Below, piece by piece: positions 52,265 through 64,000 of a stretch of 64,000 bases of DNA. Made by a program: the position numbers and the translations under genes. Within the stretch, counting starts at the first letter, position 1; each line of letters begins with the position of its first letter. The notes below the pieces were generated by a model. It made no database searches. It was not told the origin of the DNA and worked only from the letters and a program-made list of their open reading frames with translations. Origin of the DNA: Pectobacterium colocasium. GTDB taxonomy: Bacteria > Pseudomonadota > Gammaproteobacteria > Enterobacterales > Enterobacteriaceae. The DNA lies in the NCBI RefSeq assembly GCF_020181655.1, contig NZ_CP084032.1:4278001-4342000 (forward strand), read 5' to 3'.

Positions 52265-53863
52265 TTAATCAAGCAGTGCGTAGCCGGGTAGTGTCAGGAA
52301 GTCGATCAGCTCATCTTGCGTGGTAATTTGCTCCATCAGCCGGGCGGCATCATCAAAACGCCCTCCGCTGAAACGGGCATCACCGAGCTCTTCCTGAATC
52401 ACAAACATCTCTTCGGCCAACATCTGGCGGAACAGCGCCTTGGTGATCACGCGACCATCGCTCAATGTCTTGCCGTGACGAATCCACTGCCAAATTGAGG
52501 TACGGGAAATTTCTGCCGTCGCTGCGTCCTCCATCAGCCCATAAATCGGGACGCAGCCATTACCGGATATCCATGCTTCGATGTATTGCACCGCAACACG
52601 GATATTCGCGCGCATCCCCACTTCCGTGCGCTCTCCCGGACAAGGCTCCAGCAATTCCTCGGCGCGAATGGGGGCGTCTTGCTCACGGCGAATATCGAGC
52701 TGATTTTTACGCTCACCTAACGCCCGATCGAACACCTCCATTACCGCATCTGCCAGCCCCGGATGAGCCACCCAGGTGCCATCATGCCCATTGTGAGCTT
52801 CCAGCTCTTTGTCTTTACGAACCTTGTCTAACACCCAGTTATTACGTTCCGCGTCCTTACTTGGGATGAACGCCGCCATCCCACCCATGGCGAACGCACC
52901 ACGGCGATGGCAGGTTTTGATCAACAGCCGTGAGTAAGCGCTAAGGAAGGGTTTTTCCATCGTCACCGACTGGCGGTCAGGCAGAACGCGATCGCCGTGG
53001 TTCTTTAATGTTTTGATATAGCTGAAGATGTAGTCCCAGCGGCCGCAGTTCAGCCCAACGATATGATCGCGCAAGTGGTAGAGGATTTCGTCCATCTGGA
53101 AAACAGCAGGCAGCGTTTCAATCAACACCGTTGCTTTAATCGTCCCGCGTGGCAGGTCAAAACGATCTTCGGTATAGCAGAAAATATCATTCCACCAGGC
53201 CGCTTCCTGCCATGACTGCGTCTTTGGCAGATAGAAATAAGGGCCACTCCCTTTCTTCAGTAATTCCTGATAGTTATGGAAAAAATACAGCGCGAAGTCG
53301 AACAGGCTGCCGGGGATCGCTTCCCCCTGCCAGGACACATGTTTTTCGGGCAGATGCAAGCCGCGCACACGGCAAATCAATACGGCAGGATTGGGTTTCA
53401 ACTGGTAGATTTTTCCTGTTTCATTGATATAGGAAATCGTACCGCGTACGGCATCACGTAAGTTGATTTGCCCGTCAATGACCTTTTCCCATCCCGGCGA
53501 CAGTGAATCCTCAAAGTCCGCCATGAAAACCTTCACATTGGCATTCAATGCATTGATTACCATCTTGCGTTCGACCGGGCCGGTAATCTCAACACGACGA
53601 TCCTGAAGGTCATCGGGAATACCGCGTATTGTCCACGCTTTATCAAGAATGGAAGCCGTTTCTGAAATAAAATCAGGTAGCTTACCCTGATCGATATTAC
53701 GCTGCTGGACCTGCCGTTCGGCGAGCAACTGATTACGTGCCGGTGTGAAATGCGCGACCAGCTCCGTTAAAAAATCAATCGCTTCCTCCGTAAGAATTTG
53801 CTTCTCACCTTCGCCAAAACGCTGACTAAACGCCAATTCTCTGTTTATCGTCTGCTGCATCAT
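52265..53863 (-). CDS. aceB: Malate synthase A
   Basis: AceB condenses glyoxylate with acetyl-CoA to give malate. It has 532 residues from ATG 53863 (MMQQTINRELAFSQRFGEG), after AAGGAACCACGA; an open extension to 53917 is not conserved. Conserved: FMADFEDSLSPGWEK, KLPKTQSW-like YFYLPKTQSWQEA, the metal-binding LIETLPAVFQMDEILYHLRD and CGRWDYIFSYIKTL. The first gene of aceBAK. A half match to the IclR operator (TGGAAAT) occurs at 53984-53990 upstream. Confidence 0.98.
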   Translation of the reverse strand: MMQQTINRELAFSQRFGEGEKQILTEEAIDFLTELVAHFTPARNQLLAERQVQQRNIDQGKLPDFISETASILDKAWTIRGIPDDLQDRRVEITGPVERKMVINALNANVKVFMADFEDSLSPGWEKVIDGQINLRDAVRGTISYINETGKIYQLKPNPAVLICRVRGLHLPEKHVSWQGEAIPGSLFDFALYFFHNYQELLKKGSGPYFYLPKTQSWQEAAWWNDIFCYTEDRFDLPRGTIKATVLIETLPAVFQMDEILYHLRDHIVGLNCGRWDYIFSYIKTLKNHGDRVLPDRQSVTMEKPFLSAYSRLLIKTCHRRGAFAMGGMAAFIPSKDAERNNWVLDKVRKDKELEAHNGHDGTWVAHPGLADAVMEVFDRALGERKNQLDIRREQDAPIRAEELLEPCPGERTEVGMRANIRVAVQYIEAWISGNGCVPIYGLMEDAATAEISRTSIWQWIRHGKTLSDGRVITKALFRQMLAEEMFVIQEELGDARFSGGRFDDAARLMEQITTQDELIDFLTLPGYALLD

Positions 53864-54093
53864 TCGTGGTTCCTTTTCAGATTCCGCTTCATTCATCAAC
53901 AACCGCCAAATCGGCAAACCAGTATGTACATTTCTTAGCCGACAGAATTAAGCGTAATACAATAAAAAACAAAATCAAAAACAATTTCCATTTTTATCAT
54001 TTTTTAAAAATAACTTATTAATAAATATGAAGATAAAAATAGAAAGAGAAAAGAAATGACTTTCACTCATCAATAGAAATGAAATAATTCAGC

Positions 54094-54124
54094 ACAAAAA
54101 GAAAGGCACCTTAAAAGGTGCCTT
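54094..54124 (-). terminator. metA terminator
   Basis: On the minus strand AAGGCACC-ttttaa-GGTGCCTT is followed by TCTTTTT. It lies 22 bases after the metA stop. Confidence 0.88.
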
Positions 54125-54145
54125 AGAGAAAAGAAGGGAGATGAC

Positions 54146-55075
54146 TTAGTCCAACGTAGGGTTCATGCGACGTAAATCATAAGGCGTAATCTGGTAGACG
54201 TAGTAATTCAGCCAGTTAACAAACAGCAGATGTCCGTGGCTACGCCAGCTCGCTTTCGGTGCCAGTTCAGGGTTGTCGTCAGGGAAATAGTTAACCGGAA
54301 CCGCCGGATCCAATCCGGCGTCGTAATCACGGAAAAATTCTCCCGCTAGCGTGAGGGCATCATACTCTGGGTGTCCGGTAACAAACGCCAAACGCTTATC
54401 TTTGCTGGCAAACAGATAGGCGCCCGCTTGCTCTGACTCAACCAAAATATCCAAATCTGTATGCTGGCGAATCACATCAACCGGAAAATCCGCATAGCGC
54501 GAATGTGGTGCCAGGAACGTTTCGTCAAAGCCACGGGTCAGCAATGCATGGGGTTGTAACGTTTGATGAGAATAAACGCCAGATAGCTTTTCCTTACGGG
54601 TCATCTTGGGAATACCGTAGAGGATATTGAGAGCAGCCTGCACAGCCCAACACACGAATAATGTGGAGGTAACATGCTCTTTTGCCCACTCAATGACACG
54701 TGCGATCTGTGGCCAATAAACAACATCGCAGAAATCGACTAATCCCAGCGGGGCGCCAGTGACAATCAAGCCATCAAAGTTTTCATCCTGAATGTCCTCG
54801 AAATCACAGTAGAAGTTATTCAAATGCTCGGCTGGCGTATTCTTCGATTCACGACTATCGATACGTAGCAGTTGAATATCGATCTGTAATGGCGAATTGG
54901 ATAGCAGGCGCAGAAACTGGTTTTCAGTCTCGATCTTTTTAGGCATCAGGTTCAGCACCAGCACTTTGAGGGGACGTATTTCCTGCGTTTTAGCACGCGA
55001 GGACGTCATGACAAAGACGTTCTCATTACGCAGAAAATTGACGGCTGGTAACTCATCAGGAACCCGAATTGGCAT
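54146..55075 (-). CDS. metA: Homoserine O-succinyltransferase
   Basis: MetA activates homoserine with a succinyl group, the first committed step to methionine. The 309 residues equal the usual length. Conserved: [63 protein letters not shown] with the nucleophile Cys142, and [18 protein letters not shown] with the catalytic His-x-Glu. Three MetJ boxes lie upstream. Confidence 0.98.
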   Translation of the reverse strand: MPIRVPDELPAVNFLRNENVFVMTSSRAKTQEIRPLKVLVLNLMPKKIETENQFLRLLSNSPLQIDIQLLRIDSRESKNTPAEHLNNFYCDFEDIQDENFDGLIVTGAPLGLVDFCDVVYWPQIARVIEWAKEHVTSTLFVCWAVQAALNILYGIPKMTRKEKLSGVYSHQTLQPHALLTRGFDETFLAPHSRYADFPVDVIRQHTDLDILVESEQAGAYLFASKDKRLAFVTGHPEYDALTLAGEFFRDYDAGLDPAVPVNYFPDDNPELAPKASWRSHGHLLFVNWLNYYVYQITPYDLRRMNPTLD

Positions 55076-55094
55076 AACCTTATATCCTCAAAGC

Positions 55095-55118
55095 ATACGT
55101 TTAAACGTTTAGACATCC
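55095..55118 (-). promoter_or_regulatory. Three tandem MetJ boxes
   Basis: On the minus strand GGATGTCT-AAACGTTT-AAACGTAT are three adjoining 8-base units related to the consensus AGACGTCT, 20 bases before the metA start codon. MetJ with S-adenosylmethionine should repress metA here. Confidence 0.75.
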
Positions 55119-55205
55119 AGATGCCCGAAGATAGCGAGTTTTCGTTCTAATGTCGAGTGCTCAGCGCATAAGGTGAAAATGTTTCACGAGATTCAGTATG
55201 CACCA

Positions 55206-55577
55206 TCAGAACGACTTCTGCTGAATACGTTTGAGCGCGTCAGAATCACTCAGAGGAACAGCGCTAGAAATAACAATGAGCCTAGATTTACGATAGCTAA
55301 TGACGGTGATCTCCTGAAGTATGCGTTCCTCTACAGGAGAAAGCCCTCCTTCATTCATCTCCAGAGCGTGAATCAGTAGTGTTGTGCTACTGAACCAGTT
55401 ACACCAATTACAGGGAGCAACCTGACGAACAACACCCCGTAGAGTCTCTGCGGCATTCATAAAATCAGCGACCAAAATTCTATTGTTACTAAATGCACTC
55501 TGCGTGGAAACCTCACGCTGAGTGGCAAGATTACGTACGGTTATTTGATTTTTACGGATTTGGATATAGAGATTCAT
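55206..55577 (-). CDS. yjaA: YjaA-like small stress protein
   Basis: This 123-residue protein (MNLYIQIRKNQITVRNLATQ) matches E. coli YjaA in sequence (AFSNNRILVADF, HALEMNEGGLSPVEERILQEI) and in place, just after the 5S gene of rrnE. YjaA is reported to respond to acid and peroxide stress; the biochemical function is unknown. ATG 55577 is preferred to upstream codons, which lie in the rRNA terminator. It lies downstream of 5S on the same strand, after the terminator. The E. coli neighbour yjaB is missing. Confidence 0.88.
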   Translation of the reverse strand: MNLYIQIRKNQITVRNLATQREVSTQSAFSNNRILVADFMNAAETLRGVVRQVAPCNWCNWFSSTTLLIHALEMNEGGLSPVEERILQEITVISYRKSRLIVISSAVPLSDSDALKRIQQKSF

Positions 55578-55621
55578 GATGGGTCTTCCTGACGGTGTTG
55601 TCTTCTCCAAAACGCAGACAG

Positions 55622-55651
55622 CAAAAAGCCCCTGTCTTTCGACAGGGGCCT
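55622..55651 (-). terminator. rRNA operon terminator
   Basis: On the minus strand GCCCCTGTC-gaaa-GACAGGGGC is followed by TTTTT, just after the 5S gene. Confidence 0.93.
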
Positions 55652-55662
55652 TCCACTATTTG

Positions 55663-55782
55663 ATGCCTGGCAGTTCCCTACTCTCACATGGGGAAGCCCC
55701 ACACTACCATCGGCGCTACGGCGTTTCACTTCTGAGTTCGGCATGGGGTCAGGTGGGACCACCGCGCTATCGCCGCCAGGCA
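55663..55782 (-). rRNA. rrf: 5S ribosomal RNA
   Basis: This 120-nt gene starts TGCCTGGCGGCGATAGCGCG and ends AACTGCCAGGCAT, with the terminal stem pairing. It is the last gene of the rRNA operon, followed by a terminator. Confidence 0.98.
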
Positions 55783-55915
55783 AATTCTGTTTCATTCCAA
55801 CCGTCGCACTTCAGTCGCTTTCGCTTCTCTCTGCACAACCATCAGAACCAATCTTCGAACAAGCTGAGTATTGTTTTTTATGAGTCATCATCACTCAAAA
55901 CACCTTCGGTGTTGT

Positions 55916-58821
<2,906 letters not shown>

Positions 58822-59081
58822 TCACAACCCGAAGGTGTCTTTGATAAATCAAAGTCATTATCGTGCTGTGATTATTTGAGAGACTCATTGACAGACAGAA
58901 TCATCACAACTCACCCGAAGGCAGTCATGCATATTAAGCTGTCATGTTTCAATTTTCAGCTTGTTCCAGATTGTTAAAGAGCAATATCTTAAACCCTGAC
59001 TATCGCTAATCAGTTTTAAGATATGAGGTAAGCAGATTACTTACTGAAGACCCCCGCTTTCACCGGAATGGTCGGATGCGC

Positions 59082-59157
59082 TGGCGTCCCCTAGGGGATT
59101 CGAACCCCTGTTACCGCCGTGAAAGGGCGGTGTCCTAGGCCTCTAGACGAAGGGGAC
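59082..59157 (-). tRNA. gltV: tRNA-Glu (anticodon TTC), rRNA spacer
   Basis: This 76-nt gene starts GTCCCCTTCGTCTAGAGGCC, has the anticodon TTC in CTTTCAC, and carries CCA. A tRNA-Glu in the 16S-23S spacer is the arrangement of E. coli rrnB, C, E and G; rrnD has Ile and Ala instead. Confidence 0.97.
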
Positions 59158-59243
59158 ACGACACCGTACTTTGTTGACGCTTTTGCTCGTTATTTTCATC
59201 AGACAATCTGTGTGAGCACTTCACTCAACCCACATCTTCTTGG

Positions 59244-60785
<1,542 letters not shown>

Positions 60786-60983
60786 AAGATTTGTTTGATT
60801 TGCTGAACTCGTCAGCGATGCTCAAAGAATTAAAACTGTTTATTCGTAATGAATTTACTGTTGTTCACTCTTCAAGACTTTTTATATCGTCAAGATACGG
60901 TCTTGTGAGTGCCCACACAGATTGTCTGATTAAATTGTTAAAGAGCGTCGCGTTGCGGCCTTAACCACTTCGCGAGGTGGCGT

Positions 60984-61011
60984 ATACTACGCTTATCACC
61001 TGCAGAGTCAA
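60984..61011 (-). promoter_or_regulatory. rRNA promoter P2
   Basis: TTGACT (61011-61006) and TAGTAT (60989-60984) are 16 bases apart, followed by ACGCCACC. It is the promoter nearer to 16S. An antitermination-like region (aattaaac, boxA-type tgctctttaac near 60940) follows. Confidence 0.75.
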
Positions 61012-61085
61012 CGTTTATTTTAAAGCGTTTCCTCTTTCTTTATCGACCCGGTTGTGTGTTCACAGCACCGTATCGATGGAGGCGC

Positions 61086-61113
61086 ATTATAGGGATCCGT
61101 TTTCGTTACACAA
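61086..61113 (-). promoter_or_regulatory. rRNA promoter P1
   Basis: TTGTGT (61113-61108) and TATAAT (61091-61086), 16 bases apart, are followed by a GCGCC discriminator typical of ppGpp-controlled rrn P1 promoters. An A/T-rich UP-like stretch (61114-61135) lies just upstream. Confidence 0.85.
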
Positions 61114-61274
61114 CAACTTTCTTGATCTTTTTTTCTGTTCGCCTGTTTTTCGACCCTTTCGATGAGATCTTACTCGATCCACCCCACTTTTCAGTTGCCG
61201 GTGTCTCATATCTGTCGATATTTTGTCTGTAATGCGAATAATCAGTAATGTGGTAAATAACTACGAGGTTGTCG

Positions 61275-61823
61275 ATGAGCGCAAAAACATTCCGCCGTTA
61301 TAACGGTATTTCTCCCGTTTTAAGAGAAAGAGTCATGGTCGATCATTCCAGCGTGGTGATTGGCAAAGTAACACTAGGCGATGATGTCGGTGTCTGGCCC
61401 CTTGTCGCCATACGCGGTGATGTTAACTACATCACTATCGGTGCCAGGAGTAATATTCAGGATGGATCCGTGCTCCATGTAACCCACTGTTCAGAGAAAA
61501 AGCCAGAAGGTAACCCGCTTATTATTGGGGAAGATGTCACTGTAGGCCATAAAGCGATGTTGCATGGTTGCCAAATAGGAAATCGGGTTCTGGTAGGAAT
61601 GGGGTCAATACTCCTGGATGGCGCCGTTATTGAGGATGATGTCATGATCGGCGCCGGTAGCCTGGTCCCCCCTGGAAAGCGGCTAGAGAAGGGACATCTA
61701 TACCTCGGCAGCCCAGTTAAAAAAATCCGACCGCTAACTCAAGAAGAAATAGAGGGGTTGATTTACTCGGCAAACAACTATGTTCGTTGGAAAGATGAAT
61801 ATCTTGCTCAGGACAACGAGTAG
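61275..61823 (+). CDS. yrdA: Gamma-carbonic anhydrase-like hexapeptide protein YrdA
   Basis: This 182-residue left-handed beta-helix protein has repeated hexapeptides (VVIGKVTLGDDVGVWPLV, IIGEDVTVGHKAMLHGCQIG, VLVGMGSILLDGAVI) and His residues at HVTHC and GHKAMLHG that bind zinc in the family. ATG 61275 follows GAGG; a TTG two codons upstream is a worse choice. The physiological substrate of YrdA-type proteins is unclear. In E. coli it adjoins rrnD. Its 3' end overlaps yrdB, which converges. Confidence 0.95.
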   Translation: MSAKTFRRYNGISPVLRERVMVDHSSVVIGKVTLGDDVGVWPLVAIRGDVNYITIGARSNIQDGSVLHVTHCSEKKPEGNPLIIGEDVTVGHKAMLHGCQIGNRVLVGMGSILLDGAVIEDDVMIGAGSLVPPGKRLEKGHLYLGSPVKKIRPLTQEEIEGLIYSANNYVRWKDEYLAQDNE

Positions 61824-62065
61824 CAGCCTTCACCATCCCATTCTTCAGCAACGATCATTTTTTCCAATTCATCTTCAAGATCCCATCGATACTCCCTGAA
61901 CAGCGCCAGCCACTGTTCAGGGCTATCGCCGCCATAGCGTTGCTGGAGCTGTGTTGCGCTCACTAGACATTCCTGCTGAAAGCCATTCACTAAAACGGGA
62001 AAGCGGATCGCCATTACCTTATCATCCCAACTTTCACGATCTGGGAACTGGATCGCCTGATTCAC
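61808..62065 (-). CDS. yrdB: DUF1488 protein YrdB
   Basis: This 85-residue protein has the family sequence [20 protein letters not shown] and [22 protein letters not shown]. The function is unknown. It starts with GTG 62065 and overlaps the aroE stop by four bases (GTGA), so translation is coupled to aroE. Confidence 0.93.
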   Translation of the reverse strand: MNQAIQFPDRESWDDKVMAIRFPVLVNGFQQECLVSATQLQQRYGGDSPEQWLALFREYRWDLEDELEKMIVAEEWDGEGCYSLS

Positions 62066-62889
62066 TTTGCAAGATCCTGCTTGAGTAAACCGATCACGGG
62101 TTCCACATCAGGCATCACGCCATGCCAAAGCTTAAACGCATGGGCCGCTTGCCCCACTAACATTCCCAAACCATCTGCATAGCGGATAGCACCATGCTGT
62201 ACGCACCATGACAAAAAAGGTGTCAGTTGCGGCAGATAGAACATGTCATAGCAACCTGTATCAGGCGAAATGAGTTCTGGCGGTAAGTTAGGAATACTGT
62301 CGTACATCCCAGAAGATGTCGCATTAATGATCAGATCGAATGACTGGCCATGTAAATCGTCGAGAGCAACAGCTTGAATATCTCCAATGCCACTGAAGAT
62401 CTTAACTAATTCATCAGCCTTGGAAAACGTCCTATTCGTCAGCACAATCGTACAGCCATAGGCCAGTAAGGGTTGGATAACCCCTCGCGCTGCACCACCA
62501 GCACCAACCAGCAACACACGATCCAACGGCTTTACCAGCGCCAATCGTTGCAGATCGCTAAGTAAACCAATGCCATCTGTATTATCACCAAACAGGCGAC
62601 CGTCACTCAGCCTCTTCAATGTGTTGACCGCCCCAGCAAGCGCCGCGCATTCGCTACATTCATCGGCTTCGGCAAAGGCACGTTCTTTAAAGGGCGCAGT
62701 CACATTCGCACCGCCTGCGCCATCGAGAAAATACTGGCGTAGCACCTGCTCAAAATCATCCAGAGGCGCTAAAACGCGCTCATACGTCAACGTTATCCCC
62801 GTCTGTGCAGCAAATAGCTCATGTATGCGAGGTGATTTACTATGTGCAATCGGATTGCCAAAAACTGCAAAAGACGTTACTTCAGACAC
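62062..62889 (-). CDS. aroE: Shikimate dehydrogenase
   Basis: AroE reduces 3-dehydroshikimate to shikimate with NADPH. The 275 residues include [32 protein letters not shown] with the catalytic Lys, [20 protein letters not shown], the NADP-binding [12 protein letters not shown] and LTNRTFSKA, and [13 protein letters not shown]. The start is GTG 62889 with GGAGGGG just upstream. It is 20 bases after tsaC. Confidence 0.98.
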   Translation of the reverse strand: MSEVTSFAVFGNPIAHSKSPRIHELFAAQTGITLTYERVLAPLDDFEQVLRQYFLDGAGGANVTAPFKERAFAEADECSECAALAGAVNTLKRLSDGRLFGDNTDGIGLLSDLQRLALVKPLDRVLLVGAGGAARGVIQPLLAYGCTIVLTNRTFSKADELVKIFSGIGDIQAVALDDLHGQSFDLIINATSSGMYDSIPNLPPELISPDTGCYDMFYLPQLTPFLSWCVQHGAIRYADGLGMLVGQAAHAFKLWHGVMPDVEPVIGLLKQDLAK

Positions 62890-62908
62890 GTTCCCCTCCA
62901 ACTTACCG

Positions 62909-63478
62909 TTACCCCTGACGAATAAGTTCGCCTGTTAATACATCCCTGATTTCTGATGGGTTCATTCTTCCGCCGACATCCCCAACTAGCACAGGAAAAT
63001 CATCACCAAACTGTTGAGAAACTTCCTGAGCCGTGCGGCAAGGAGGTTGACCACTTAAATTGGCGCTAGTCGACACCAGCGGTTTACCGTAACGCTGGCA
63101 CAGTTCTTTGACTAACGGGTGGTCGCTAACGCGCACCGCAAGTGAAGAAAATTGCCCCGTTAACCACTGCGGAGTCGTGCGTTTTGCAGGCAATACCCAA
63201 GTAACCGGACCAGGCCATGTGGAAAACATCATAGCTTTCTGCTCATCGGATAACGCGCTGTCATCAATATAAGGAGCCAGTTGGCTAAAATCTGCCGCAA
63301 TCAAGATCAGTCCTTTTTGCCAAGGGCGCTGTTTTAACGCTAGCAGGCGATTAACCGCCACTTCACTATCAGGATCGCAGCCCAACCCGAATACTGCTTC
63401 AGTCGGGTACGCAATAACCTGCTGGTTATGTAATTCCCGTAAAACGGGAATCATTAGTTCATCAGAGACATCACTCAT
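62909..63478 (-). CDS. tsaC: Threonylcarbamoyl-AMP synthase TsaC
   Basis: TsaC makes threonylcarbamoyl-AMP from Thr, bicarbonate and ATP for t6A at position 37 of tRNAs. The 189 residues have the YrdC fold: [46 protein letters not shown], and [16 protein letters not shown] 63478 overlaps the yrdD stop by 8 bases. Confidence 0.97.
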   Translation of the reverse strand: MSDVSDELMIPVLRELHNQQVIAYPTEAVFGLGCDPDSEVAVNRLLALKQRPWQKGLILIAADFSQLAPYIDDSALSDEQKAMMFSTWPGPVTWVLPAKRTTPQWLTGQFSSLAVRVSDHPLVKELCQRYGKPLVSTSANLSGQPPCRTAQEVSQQFGDDFPVLVGDVGGRMNPSEIRDVLTGELIRQG

Positions 63479-64000
63479 TCTTATCAACTTCTGCCGCTAT
63501 CGGCTTTCCACATAATTTACTGGCACAAAATAGCTTGGTACCTTGTGCCGTTTTTTTCTCAAACAATAAGGCGTAATGGCAAGAAGGACACTCACCCGCT
63601 ATCGGTTTATGGTTTAACGTAAACTGACAATCGGGATAGCGATCGCAAGAATGAAACACCTTGCCGTAGCGAGACTTACGTTGTAACAACGTACCTTCAT
63701 GACACTGTGGACATCGAATCGCCGTTTCATCAGGGCGATCGATAGTCTCGGTATGATGGCATTCAGGGTAATTGCCACAGCCGATGAACATCCCATAACG
63801 GCCTTGCCTGAGTACCAATGTCGACTGACAAAGTGGGCATTGCTGCCCATCCAACACTTTGACGATATGTCCATCAGCCTGTGCTTTCAGTGGGCGAATG
63901 AATTCGCATTCTGGATACGCAGAACAGCCGAGAAACGGGCCGTGCCGACCAGAACGGATAACCAGCACTGACCCACAGTCTGGACATATTTCCTGTTTTC
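63471..64000 (-). CDS. yrdD: Topoisomerase-type zinc-finger protein YrdD, 5' end outside window
   Basis: This protein is a series of C4 zinc fingers like those at the end of topoisomerase [69 protein letters not shown] and [10 protein letters not shown]. The frame is open to the right edge, so the start is outside the window, probably 10-14 codons further as in E. coli. It is likely DNA-binding; the function is unknown. It forms one transcript with tsaC, aroE and yrdB. Confidence 0.95.
   Translation of the reverse strand, partial: KQEICPDCGSVLVIRSGRHGPFLGCSAYPECEFIRPLKAQADGHIVKVLDGQQCPLCQSTLVLRQGRYGMFIGCGNYPECHHTETIDRPDETAIRCPQCHEGTLLQRKSRYGKVFHSCDRYPDCQFTLNHKPIAGECPSCHYALLFEKKTAQGTKLFCASKLCGKPIAAEVDKNE

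Overview
The window is chromosome of an enterobacterium of the soft-rot group, most likely Pectobacterium. Evidence: core genes are near-identical in length and motif to their E. coli counterparts (frdABCD, efp/epmA/epmB, pgi, lysC, metH, aceBAK/iclR, metA, aroE/tsaC), the rRNA operon is of E. coli type (16S 1542, 23S about 2906, 5S 120 nt), and the accessory genes (Hcp-VgrG-Eag-Rhs cassette, TonB receptor with an AraC regulator) are of kinds common in plant-associated enterobacteria. The genus is an inference from gene content and order.

Layout. 1-8.7 kb: a type VI secretion effector cassette on the minus strand, hcp > vgrG > eagR (DUF1795) > rhs/PAAR > pentapeptide-repeat immunity candidate, followed by a decayed second rhs copy and a partial membrane protein. 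8.7-10.4 kb: gene-poor AT-rich DNA with a duplicated leader sequence, a three-hairpin structured RNA candidate, a small Ner/Nlp-type regulator and one copy of a dispersed palindromic repeat. 10.4-17.7 kb: an island arm next to tRNA-Gly(GCC), with an FRG-domain protein, a PD-(D/E)XK-like nuclease, a KAP-family NTPase and a P4-type tyrosine integrase with an unusual C-terminal extension. This arm looks like a defence cargo region.

18-36.5 kb is housekeeping: orn, rsgA, psd, mscM, epmA, frdABCD, blc, a DUF486 protein, a 43-residue entericidin, efp, epmB, yjeI, pgi, and a lysine riboswitch ahead of lysC. The EF-P modification pathway (efp, epmA, epmB) lies within 8 kb. 36.5-49.1 kb carries yjbB, a DASS anion transporter, a TonB-dependent siderophore receptor, a PchR-like AraC regulator with a Fur box, metH and iclR. 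Three copies of a 253-255 nt structured intergenic element sit here in the same orientation. Their helices are kept while their sequences differ, which makes this the strongest candidate for something undescribed.

49-55.6 kb: the glyoxylate shunt operon aceBAK, then metA (with MetJ boxes) and yjaA. 55.6-61.1 kb: an rRNA operon (16S, tRNA-Glu, 23S, 5S, minus strand) with two promoters. 61.2-64 kb: yrdA, yrdB, aroE, tsaC, yrdD. The rRNA operon joins a left flank that in E. coli adjoins rrnE (yjaA-metA-ace) to a right flank that in E. coli adjoins rrnD (yrdA-aroE), which points to past recombination between rRNA operons.
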